From Roseiconus lacunae (GTDB lineage: Bacteria; Planctomycetota; Planctomycetia; Pirellulales; Pirellulaceae): a stretch of DNA of 64,000 nt. A program made the translations under genes and the position numbers. The notes beneath the pieces are model-generated. The model saw nothing but the letters and a program-made list of their open reading frames with translations, was not told the DNA's origin and did no database searches. This document shows, in pieces, positions 7,625 through 15,665 of this stretch; positions within the stretch are counted from its first letter, which is position 1, and each line of letters begins with the position of its first letter. Location of the stretch: NCBI RefSeq assembly GCF_008312935.1, contig NZ_VSZO01000001.1, positions 806,001-870,000 of the forward strand. Reading direction: 5' to 3'.

Positions 7625-10000
7625 CTAACGGGTCGCGCTCTCCGCTCCGGCGGTGATTTCGGCGACATCCGCGTCGGCCTCGGCGGCCGCCTCTTCGCCA
7701 CCTTCCGCGTCGGCGTTTTCGGGTTCAGGCGTCTTAAACAAATCGACTCCGATCCGCTGCAGGTACGCAATCAGCGCCACCGCCTGCCGGTCCATTGTGT
7801 TGGCCGGTCCGCCCTGGGAAACAATTTCCGCGGCGATCCGTTCGGCTTGCTTGTAAGCGACCTCTTCGGTGTTGTGTAAATCGTCGTCGCTATACGGGGC
7901 ACCGAGGTGCCACGCTGCTTTGACGTGCGGTGCGATTGCGCTGAACTTCAATTCGGAATCCAGCAAGTGTCGGTAGCTCGGCATCACCGAACCTGGCGAC
8001 ACCTCTTCGGGATTCTCGAAGTGACGCCAGTGCCAGAAGCTACTTTGTCGACCGCCTTCACGGGCCAAGTCGGGGCCGATACGACGACTGCCCCACTGGA
8101 ACGGACGATCGTAAACGAACTCGCCCGGCTTGCTGTATTCACCATAGCGCTTGGTTTCCGCCACCATCGGACGGATCATCTGCGAGTGGCAGTTGTAACA
8201 GCCTTCGGAGACGTAAATGTGACGGCCGTAAAGCTCCAGCGGCGTGTAGGGTTCTACCGTCGCGATCGTCGGCACGTTGGACCGAATGAGGAACGTCGGG
8301 ATCAGTTCGAACAACGTCGCACTGACCACCGCGATGGTCACCAGGATGGTGAAGGTCACCGGCAAACGTTCCCAGCGACGGTGCCAACCCATCTTGGCCC
8401 ACACCGACATGCCTTTCCCCAAGTCCAACATCGGGACGTCTTTGTATTCGTCATCCTTCGTTTCCGGCTTCGAATCGCGATAGCTTTTGCTAAGTGGCGC
8501 GGCGGTGTAGACGGGCACTTCGTAGGTCGATGGGCGACCGAACCAAGTCATCAACGTATTGACGCACAACATGCAGACGCCGGCGACGTATAACAATCCG
8601 CCGAGCACACGCAACCACCAAAGCACGACGATCGATTGAACCGTTTCGACAAAGTCGGGGTACATCAGGTTGCCCGTCTCGTCCATCGCTCGCCACATCA
8701 AACCCTGCATCAAACCGGCGGCATAAATCGGGATGATGTAAAGTAATATGCCGATCGTCCCGGTCCAGAAGTGCAAGCTGACCAGCTTGTCACTCCAAAT
8801 CTTGGTTTGATAAATCCGCGGCAATAACCAGTACAGCATCCCGAACGCCATGAACCCGTTCCAGCCGAGTGCCCCCGAGTGAACGTGGGCGATCGTCCAG
8901 TCGGTGTAGTGGCTCAGTGCGTTGACCGACTTGACCGACAGCAACGGGCCTTCAAACGTTGCCATGCCGTAGAACGTCACGCCGACGACGAAGAATTTTA
9001 ACACCGGGTCCGCGGCAACCTTGTGCCATGCACCGCGCAAGGTCAACAAACCGTTGATCATCCCGCCCCAACTGGGCATCCAAAGCATGACGCTAAAGAG
9101 CATCCCCAGTGTGCTAGCCCATTCCGGTAGCGCGGTGTAGTGCAAGTGGTGAGGTCCGGCCCAGATATAAATGAAGACCAACGACCAAAAGTGAATGATG
9201 CTCAAGCGATAGCTGAAGACCGGACGGTCGGCCGCCTTGGGCAGGAAGTAGTACATCAAACCGAGAAACGGCGTGGTCAAAAAGAACGCCACCGCGTTGT
9301 GACCGTACCACCACTGCATGAACGCGTCCTGAACACCCGCGTAAACGCTGTAACCTTTGAACCAACCGGCGGGAACGCACAAGTTGTTGAACACGTGCAG
9401 CACCGCGACGGTGATGATCGTCGCGATGTAAAACCAAAGCGCGACATACATGTGACGCTCGCGACGCTTGATCAACGTCATCAAGAAGTTGCCGCCGAAA
9501 ATGAACAGCCATACGACCGCGATCAGCAAGTCAATCGGCCACTCCAGCTCCGCGTACTCGCGACTCTGTGTGATTCCAAAAGGAATCGTCGCCGCGGCCA
9601 GCACAATGATTAACTGCCACCCCCAAAAGTGAAGCCGACTGAGCACGTCGCTCCACATCCGCGCCTTGCACAATCGCTGAGTGCTGTAATAGACGGCCGC
9701 GAAGATCGCGTTGCCGGCGAACGCAAAAATTGCCGCATTGGTGTGCAGCGGACGCAGCCGTGCGAAGGTCAGATACGGAACGCCTTCGGTCGCACTCGGC
9801 ATGACCAGCAGCACCGCCACGATCACTCCGACAAGCGTCGCAACAAGTGCCCAAAGGATGGTCGCGGTCGCGAATAGCCGAACGATCGCATCGTCATAGC
9901 TGAACGACTCTAACGCGCCTGATCCGCCAGCCGTCTTGGCCATCGAGGAATCAGTTTGCCCGACTTCAGTGTCCGAGGAGGTGGCACTGCTAGTTTCCAT
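7625..10000 (-). CDS. ccoNO: cbb3 cytochrome c oxidase, fused CcoN-CcoO subunits
   Basis: The catalytic haem-copper oxidase subunit I and the membrane cytochrome c subunit II are in one 791-residue chain. Residues about 35-500 are CcoN: RLRPLHTNAAIFAF with a haem ligand at H86, WWYGHNAVAFFLT (H234, CuB), AGPHHLHYTALPEW (H284/H285, CuB) and AHVHSGALGWNG (H372/H374, haems). After a polar linker (about 500-545) a new helix leads into CcoO, with GCYNCHSQMIRP (haem C601-H605) and the expected QWGSRRIGPDLARE and PGSVMPSYRHL stretches. The C-terminus is an Ala/Glu tail. Both halves keep their ligands, so this is a working fusion and not a sequencing join. It is the first gene of the operon; 96 nt separate it from ccoQ. 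No clear FNR-type TTGAT-N4-ATCAA site was found in front. Confidence 0.96.
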   Translation of the reverse strand: METSSATSSDTEVGQTDSSMAKTAGGSGALESFSYDDAIVRLFATATILWALVATLVGVIVAVLLVMPSATEGVPYLTFARLRPLHTNAAIFAFAGNAIFAAVYYSTQRLCKARMWSDVLSRLHFWGWQLIIVLAAATIPFGITQSREYAELEWPIDLLIAVVWLFIFGGNFLMTLIKRRERHMYVALWFYIATIITVAVLHVFNNLCVPAGWFKGYSVYAGVQDAFMQWWYGHNAVAFFLTTPFLGLMYYFLPKAADRPVFSYRLSIIHFWSLVFIYIWAGPHHLHYTALPEWASTLGMLFSVMLWMPSWGGMINGLLTLRGAWHKVAADPVLKFFVVGVTFYGMATFEGPLLSVKSVNALSHYTDWTIAHVHSGALGWNGFMAFGMLYWLLPRIYQTKIWSDKLVSLHFWTGTIGILLYIIPIYAAGLMQGLMWRAMDETGNLMYPDFVETVQSIVVLWWLRVLGGLLYVAGVCMLCVNTLMTWFGRPSTYEVPVYTAAPLSKSYRDSKPETKDDEYKDVPMLDLGKGMSVWAKMGWHRRWERLPVTFTILVTIAVVSATLFELIPTFLIRSNVPTIATVEPYTPLELYGRHIYVSEGCYNCHSQMIRPMVAETKRYGEYSKPGEFVYDRPFQWGSRRIGPDLAREGGRQSSFWHWRHFENPEEVSPGSVMPSYRHLLDSELKFSAIAPHVKAAWHLGAPYSDDDLHNTEEVAYKQAERIAAEIVSQGGPANTMDRQAVALIAYLQRIGVDLFKTPEPENADAEGGEEAAAEADADVAEITAGAESATR

Positions 10001-10540
10001 CGCAACGATAATCTGTATGGCGGGGAATAGAGGCAGCGAAAAACGGTTGCCCGTGACCGAGCTGCCTGTGAGAGGAACACAATATTTCTAACAAATCATG
10101 CCGCGATCTTAGAGCGACATTCGTGGTTAACTAGTCCATCGCGGCGATACGCCGCAAACCCAATGGCGTTCGTGACGCTTTGCCGCACAAAAGCCGTGGT
10201 TTAAAACAACGCAAGGTGTTGATAAAGCGTGTTTTCGAGCACAATCTCGACACCGCACGTGCCCTATCGCACACTGTCAACCACGACGGTCAAAACGTGT
10301 CGTTTCGTTGTCGGTCGGATCGTTTCTGAACCTCGACTTCACCATCAGACGACGAGCCAACACACCTTCATTCGGCGACCGAACTGTAGATTGATTAGTC
10401 TCATTAGCTAGAGAGGGTGATCAGCAAACAGACCGATCTTCGAATCGACTGGTTTGATCATTCGCCCAAGCCGCCATCGTACCACAGCCGCGTAGGGCGA
10501 TCAGACCCTACCGTCAGCCTGTCCCCGGACCTACCCGCCA
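10001..10540. other. Intergenic region upstream of ccoNO and the LRR gene
   Basis: About 540 bases separate the divergent ccoNO (minus) and LRR gene (plus). It should hold promoters for both. I see no convincing gene; open frames here have no family resemblance. No clear FNR box, terminator or strong hairpin was recognised. Confidence 0.5.
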
Positions 10541-11404
10541 ATGCGTTTCCGATTCATCACTCGCCCCCAGACGAATTCGACGAATTCTTCGGTATGCAAG
10601 TTTTCAACAAGCCGGCTTCGGACGGACAGGCGAACATCCACTTTCGATTCGATCGCATTGCTTCTGCTGTTCGCCAGTCTTGGGTGTACGCCCGCCACTG
10701 ATACACCCGCCCCCGACACACCCGCCGAGCCACCGGAGCTTGCGCGGCATGAGCCATTGCGAGAAAACGACAAACGTCATCCGGAGGCGACAGTTGCGAC
10801 TCAATTGGCCGCGGGACGTTCCGGCCAATCGGACCGACTTGAATTCCGGGCAACCGTGATCGACGATCGAGCTTTCGAGGCAATCGGCGGCAAAGACACC
10901 TGGTTAAAGACCGTCATTGCCGATCGAGGAAAGGTCACCGATGAAGGCCTGAAATCGATCGCCGCCTTGCCTCACCTGACCCACCTCCGCCTCCGCCAGT
11001 CACCGATCAGCGACGTGGGCATGCGATTGCTAGCTGAGGCCCCAAAGCTTCAGATTTTAAATTTGCCCCAGTGCGACGCCACTGCCGAAGGCGTCGCTTC
11101 GCTTGCGTCGCTTAAATCCCTTCGCAACCTTCGGCTCGGAGGAACGCGGCTGACCGCCGAAACCGCCCCAGCGATCGGGCAACTCAAAAGCCTGCGGGCC
11201 CTGCATCTGATCGGCGTGCCCATCGACGATGCGGGTCTGCGTGAAATCGCCGCCTTACCGCATTTGCGTTCGCTTTACCTTGATGACGCGAAGGTCAGCG
11301 ATGACGGCTGGACCTGGTTCCAAGAAAACCACCCGCAAATTCACGTCCATGTCAATCAACGACATTTGGACCGCTCGATCCCCGATCATGACCAACCGGA
11401 TTGA
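10541..11404 (+). CDS. Leucine-rich-repeat lipoprotein-like protein
   Basis: A 287-residue protein with an N-terminal hydrophobic stretch IALLLLFASLGC (Cys about residue 49), which looks like a lipoprotein signal, though the lipobox is not ideal and the 35-residue leader before it is long; the true start may lie further in. The mature part has leucine-rich repeats of the planctomycete ribonuclease-inhibitor-like type: repeated units such as LPHLTHLRLRQSPISDVGMR, LKSLRNLRLGGTRLTAETA and LPHLRSLYLDDAKVSDDGW. Likely an exported binding protein; ligand unknown. It stands alone upstream of the peptidase gene. Confidence 0.8.
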   Translation: MRFRFITRPQTNSTNSSVCKFSTSRLRTDRRTSTFDSIALLLLFASLGCTPATDTPAPDTPAEPPELARHEPLRENDKRHPEATVATQLAAGRSGQSDRLEFRATVIDDRAFEAIGGKDTWLKTVIADRGKVTDEGLKSIAALPHLTHLRLRQSPISDVGMRLLAEAPKLQILNLPQCDATAEGVASLASLKSLRNLRLGGTRLTAETAPAIGQLKSLRALHLIGVPIDDAGLREIAALPHLRSLYLDDAKVSDDGWTWFQENHPQIHVHVNQRHLDRSIPDHDQPD

Positions 11405-11561
11405 CACAAGATCACCCGAGCAACCTGGCACCCCTTTTGTCACACGGGCTTTCGCTCGCCTGCCCGGATCGGCGAGGTCGCCGAAGTCGTCTAAAATCGT
11501 CCGTGCCGACCCCCGGAACGACCGACACAGTTTCCAACCGCATCACCGATAATGGATTTCT

Positions 11562-12647
11562 ATGAGCGAACGAATCAAAACGCTGACGAAGCAACTCGAT
11601 GAAATCGGCGCCGACGCGTTCTATGTCGTCGACGAGATCAATGTCCGTTACCTGACCGGTTTCACCGGCGACAGTTCGTCACTGTTGATCAGCCGCAGCG
11701 GGGCGTTGATGCTGAGCGACGGCCGATATAAGGAACAACTTGACGAAGAATGCCCTGGCTTGCGTTACGAAATCAAGTCGCCGTCACAGCGTCCCGACGC
11801 CTTTACCGCCGACGTGTTAGCCGGATCGGGGGCAAAGAAAATCGCAATCGAGTCGGACAGCATGACCGTCGCCGGGTTTAACGCGATCAAGTCAAAACTG
11901 CCCGAAATTGAGTGGGTCGATACCAGCGGCGTCTTGCTGAAGCAACGGATGATCAAGGACAGCGAAGAGATCGAAGTGCTTCGCAGTGCGGTCCGGATTA
12001 ACGAGCGGGCGTTACAATCGGTGCTCGCCAAGCTCGGGCCAGACTGGACGGAACTCGAGGTCGCGTACGAATTGGAATCGACCATCCGAAGACTCGGCGC
12101 GACGGGTTTCAGTTTCGACCCAATTATCGGGGCCGGCCCAGGCGGTGCGAAGCCTCACTACAGTCCCGACCAGACCGTTCTGGGTGACCATTCGACGCTG
12201 CTGATCGACTGGGGCACCAAACTGGGTGGCTATGCGAGCGACCTGACGCGGTGTTTTCATTACGGCAATCCGCCGGCGAAATTTGCGGGGGCATACCAAG
12301 CGGTGCTCGATTCTCAACTCGCCGCGATCGACGCGATCCGGCCCGGTGCGACCGCAAAATCGGTGGACGAAGCCTCGCGATCGGTACTAAAAAAAGCGGG
12401 ACTTGCCGAGTATTTTGTGCATGGACTCGGGCACGGCGTGGGACTGCAAATCCACGAATCCCCCCGCCTATCTGGGGTCAGCGAGGACATTCTTCAGCCG
12501 GGGATGGTGATCACCGTCGAACCCGGGGTGTATTTTGAAGGGGAGTTTGGGATCCGAATCGAAGATGACATCCTGGTCACCGAAGACGGAAATGAAGTCC
12601 TCAGCGGATTTCCAAAGGGACTCGATGATTGTCATCTGATCCTGTAA
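11562..12647 (+). CDS. M24 family metallopeptidase (Xaa-Pro aminopeptidase/prolidase type)
   Basis: A cytoplasmic aminopeptidase cleaving peptides with proline at the second position. The 361-residue protein has a creatinase-like N-terminal domain ([17 protein letters not shown]) and a pita-bread catalytic domain with the five metal ligands: Asp in [17 protein letters not shown] (two Asp), His in [13 protein letters not shown], Glu in [14 protein letters not shown] and Glu in [10 protein letters not shown]. The length is typical for PepQ/YpdF-type enzymes. It starts with ATG at 11562 and is followed after 41 nt by accB. Confidence 0.94.
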   Translation: MSERIKTLTKQLDEIGADAFYVVDEINVRYLTGFTGDSSSLLISRSGALMLSDGRYKEQLDEECPGLRYEIKSPSQRPDAFTADVLAGSGAKKIAIESDSMTVAGFNAIKSKLPEIEWVDTSGVLLKQRMIKDSEEIEVLRSAVRINERALQSVLAKLGPDWTELEVAYELESTIRRLGATGFSFDPIIGAGPGGAKPHYSPDQTVLGDHSTLLIDWGTKLGGYASDLTRCFHYGNPPAKFAGAYQAVLDSQLAAIDAIRPGATAKSVDEASRSVLKKAGLAEYFVHGLGHGVGLQIHESPRLSGVSEDILQPGMVITVEPGVYFEGEFGIRIEDDILVTEDGNEVLSGFPKGLDDCHLIL

Positions 12648-12688
12648 AACCTCCGCCAATCACACGATCTTCACCTGACGAGACAGGC

Positions 12689-13177
12689 ATGAGTAAAGGC
12701 AAGCAATCCAGCGGCGAGAGCGTTTTTGAACTCGACCGCATCCGGGATATTGTCAAGTTGATGGAAGAACACGACTTGACCGAAGTGGATCTCCAACAAG
12801 GAGACGACCGAATTAAGTTGGGCCGTGGCACTGCGATTCCGGTCGCACCGGCGGCGGTTCCGATGGCGGCACCGGCGGCCCCCGTGGCCCCGGCCGGTGG
12901 CGCGGCGGCACCGGCGGGCGGTGGCGATGACGGAACCATCACCATCAATTCCCCGATGGTCGGGACGTACTACGCCAAACCGAACCCCGAGGCGGAACCG
13001 TTCGTCCAAGTCGGTCAGAACATCAATGCCGACACGATTGTCTGCATCATCGAAGCGATGAAGGTGTTCAACGAAATCCCGGCCGAATGCAGCGGGCGCG
13101 TCGTCGAGATCCTGGTTTCCGACCAAGAAGCCGTCGATTTCAACAAGCCCTTGATTCGCATCCAACCGAATAACTAA
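12689..13177 (+). CDS. accB: Biotin carboxyl carrier protein of acetyl-CoA carboxylase
   Basis: AccB carries biotin between biotin carboxylase and carboxyltransferase in the first step of fatty acid synthesis. With ATG at 12689 the protein has 162 residues: an N-terminal helical region (FELDRIRDIVKLMEEHDLTE), an Ala/Pro-rich flexible linker, and the C-terminal biotinyl domain with SPMVGTYYAKPNPEAEPFV and IIEAMKVFNEI, whose Lys is biotinylated. The usual EAMKM reads EAMKV here. An in-frame TTG at 12629 would overlap the peptidase gene and is less likely. It is followed after 6 nt by accC. Confidence 0.95.
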   Translation: MSKGKQSSGESVFELDRIRDIVKLMEEHDLTEVDLQQGDDRIKLGRGTAIPVAPAAVPMAAPAAPVAPAGGAAAPAGGGDDGTITINSPMVGTYYAKPNPEAEPFVQVGQNINADTIVCIIEAMKVFNEIPAECSGRVVEILVSDQEAVDFNKPLIRIQPNN

Positions 13178-13183
13178 TTCACC

Positions 13184-14530
13184 GTGTTTCAAAAAGTATT
13201 AGTCGCCAACCGCGGCGAAATCGCGGTCCGAGTGATCCGCGCCCTGCGAGAGATGGGAATCGGTTCGGTCGCCGTTTACAGCACCGCCGACAAAGATTCC
13301 ATGCATGTCCAGTTGGCCGACGAAGCCTACTGCGTGGGCGAAGCGAAGAGCGCCGAAAGCTACCTGAAGATCGACCAGATCATCGCGGCTGCCGAGGTTT
13401 CCGGGGCCGACGCGATCCATCCCGGCTATGGCTTCCTCTCCGAGAACGCACACTTCAACGAAGTTTGCCGGGAAAGCGGCTTCGAATTCATCGGCCCTAG
13501 CCCGGACGCGATGGAAAAGTTGGGCGACAAAAACACCGCCCGCTCGATGGCGATCGCCAATGATGTCCCCGTTGTCCCCGGCAGCGATGGCCTGATCGAG
13601 GACGACAGTAAGGCGATCGAAACGGCAAACAAGATCGGATTTCCCGTGCTGATCAAGGCAACCGCCGGTGGTGGTGGCAAAGGCATGCGGGTCGCCGAAG
13701 ATGCCGATTCGCTGGAAAAAGCGCTCACCCAAGCCCGCACCGAAGCGCAGGCCGCGTTCGGCAACGGCGGCGTTTACTTAGAACGCTTCATCACCTCGCC
13801 GCGACACGTCGAAGTTCAGGTGATCGCCGACCAACACGGTAACGTCTGCCACCTCTTCGAACGCGACTGCAGCGTCCAACGCCGCCACCAAAAGCTGATC
13901 GAAGAGGCGCCCAGCCCCAACCTGCCGGTCGAAAAACGCAACGCCATTTGCGAAGCCGCCGTGCGGATGATCCGCGGAGCCAACTATAGCAACGCCGGAA
14001 CGGTTGAATTCATCGTCGACCAAAACGACGATTTCTACTTCATCGAAGTCAACGCGCGGATCCAAGTCGAACACCCCGTGACAGAAATGATCACCGGAGT
14101 TGACTTGATCAAAGAGCAAATCCGTGTCGCCGCCGGTGAAAAGCTTTCGTTCGCACAAGACGAGATCACCGTCACCGGTCATGCGATCGAATGCCGGATC
14201 AACGCCGAAAACCCCGACAAGAATTTCATGCCCAATCCGGGCATGATCAACAAGTTCTATGCTCCCGGTGGATTGGGCGTTCGCTTTGATTCGCACGTCT
14301 ACGGTGGCTATTGCGTGCCGCCCCACTATGACTCGATGATCGGAAAACTGATCGTCCATCGCCCGACGCGTGAAGAAGCGATCGCGACGATGCGACGAGC
14401 CCTGGCAGAAATTCAAACCGAGGGGATTTCCACCACCGCTCCGTTCCACGATGTCGTGCTGCAGCACCCGCTGTTTGTCGAAGGAAAGCACGACACCAAG
14501 TTCGTCGAACGCGAACTGATGGGCAACTGA
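13184..14530 (+). CDS. accC: Acetyl-CoA carboxylase, biotin carboxylase subunit
   Basis: AccC carboxylates biotin on AccB with bicarbonate and ATP. The 448-residue protein starts with GTG at 13184 and shows the family's features in order: [32 protein letters not shown], the ATP-grasp glycine loop [53 protein letters not shown] with metal and bicarbonate residues, and [13 protein letters not shown]. It is full length and directly follows accB, the usual accBC pair; carboxyltransferase genes accA/accD are not in this window. Confidence 0.97.
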   Translation: MFQKVLVANRGEIAVRVIRALREMGIGSVAVYSTADKDSMHVQLADEAYCVGEAKSAESYLKIDQIIAAAEVSGADAIHPGYGFLSENAHFNEVCRESGFEFIGPSPDAMEKLGDKNTARSMAIANDVPVVPGSDGLIEDDSKAIETANKIGFPVLIKATAGGGGKGMRVAEDADSLEKALTQARTEAQAAFGNGGVYLERFITSPRHVEVQVIADQHGNVCHLFERDCSVQRRHQKLIEEAPSPNLPVEKRNAICEAAVRMIRGANYSNAGTVEFIVDQNDDFYFIEVNARIQVEHPVTEMITGVDLIKEQIRVAAGEKLSFAQDEITVTGHAIECRINAENPDKNFMPNPGMINKFYAPGGLGVRFDSHVYGGYCVPPHYDSMIGKLIVHRPTREEAIATMRRALAEIQTEGISTTAPFHDVVLQHPLFVEGKHDTKFVERELMGN

Positions 14531-14531
14531 G

Positions 14532-15665
14532 TTGACTGATTCGGCGTTGATCGGTTGGCTGATCGGGTTAGCGGTGGTTCCGCCGCTGATCATCAGTCTG
14601 ATCAGCTTGTACCCGGTCCGCCGATTCGCAAGTCAGCTCGGATTGATCGCCAACCCGGGCGGTCACAGTACCCACACGAACGTCACACCGCTGGGCGGTG
14701 GAATCGGGATATGGCTGGGGATCATCCTCCCGATGATTGGCGGCACCCTGATCGTTTGCGGTATCGATCTCGGCTTCCATCAATCGCTGGGACTGCCGGA
14801 TTCGGTCACCGTCTTTTTCTCCGGCATCCGCTCGCGACTGGGCCAGCTTTGGTGCCTACTCGGTGCCGGCACCGTGCTGTTCGCTTTAGGGATCTGGGAC
14901 GATCGACGTGGTGCCCCGGTTGGATTGCGTCTCTTGATCGAGTTTGGCGTCGCCGCGTTTGTGGTCTACGTCATGGGCTTTGGCTTGACCGCGTTTATTG
15001 GGGCTCCGGCGCTAACGAATTTGTTGTCGGTGATCTGGATCGTCGCGGTGATCAATTCGTTCAATATGCTTGACAACATGGACGGGTTGTCCGGTGGTGT
15101 CGCCGCGATCATCGCCGCGTCGATGGCCGCGGTGATGCTGACCACGCCGGGCAGCGGTGGTAGCTTACCGCAACTATTCGTCGCCGGTTTACTGCTGTGC
15201 GTTTGCGGTTCGCTGCTGGGGTTTCTTTGGCATAACCGACCGCCGGCAAAGCTGTTCATGGGTGATGGCGGAAGCTATTTGGTGGGATTTCTGATCGCGG
15301 TATCGATGTTGATGGCAACCTTCGCATCCGAACCACGCCCCCATGCGGTGCTCGCGCCGATCTGCGCGATGCTGATCCCGATGTATGACATGGGAACGGT
15401 GTTGTGGATTCGAATTCGTGAAGGCCGCAGTGTCTTCAAAGGTGACCGCAGCCACTTCTCACATCGCCTGGTCGCCTTGGGGCTCTCGCGAACGCAGGCG
15501 GTGCTGACGATTCATCTCGTGACGGCGACGTGCGGCTTGGCTTCGCTACTGCTGGTACACGTCACGGTGCTGCAAGCGATCGCGGTCTTGGGCATCGTCG
15601 GATGCATGTTGTTACTTGTCGTCATTTTGGAATCGACCGGATGGCGAAAGCAAAGCGGCGAGTAA
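14532..15665 (+). CDS. MraY/WecA-family undecaprenyl-phosphate sugar-1-phosphate transferase
   Basis: This membrane enzyme probably starts a polysaccharide by moving a HexNAc-1-phosphate from a UDP-sugar to undecaprenyl phosphate. The 377-residue protein (TTG start at 14532, one base after the accC stop) has about ten hydrophobic segments and the family motifs: NTHT/GGHSTHTNVTPLGGGIGI near the N-terminus, NSFNMLDNMDGLSGG (Mg-binding Asp), KLFMGDGGSYLVGF, and GDRSHFSHRL in the last cytoplasmic loop. The latter resembles WecA/TagO more than MraY. It overlaps the next gene, an O-antigen-ligase-like protein, by 25 nt, so both likely work in surface polysaccharide assembly. Confidence 0.92.
   Translation: MTDSALIGWLIGLAVVPPLIISLISLYPVRRFASQLGLIANPGGHSTHTNVTPLGGGIGIWLGIILPMIGGTLIVCGIDLGFHQSLGLPDSVTVFFSGIRSRLGQLWCLLGAGTVLFALGIWDDRRGAPVGLRLLIEFGVAAFVVYVMGFGLTAFIGAPALTNLLSVIWIVAVINSFNMLDNMDGLSGGVAAIIAASMAAVMLTTPGSGGSLPQLFVAGLLLCVCGSLLGFLWHNRPPAKLFMGDGGSYLVGFLIAVSMLMATFASEPRPHAVLAPICAMLIPMYDMGTVLWIRIREGRSVFKGDRSHFSHRLVALGLSRTQAVLTIHLVTATCGLASLLLVHVTVLQAIAVLGIVGCMLLLVVILESTGWRKQSGE

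Noticed and set aside
10001-10540. FNR/anaerobic regulator site before ccoNO
   Set aside because: TTGAT and ATCAA half-sites at the usual spacing were not found; the TTGATTGATCAA near 7580 has a 2-nt spacer and is inside the operon.
12671-14593. Long antisense open frames across accB/accC
   Set aside because: Frames such as 13778-14593 on the minus strand are shadows of a high-GC, well-conserved coding strand; they show no family features, no ribosome sites, and the sense proteins are clear.
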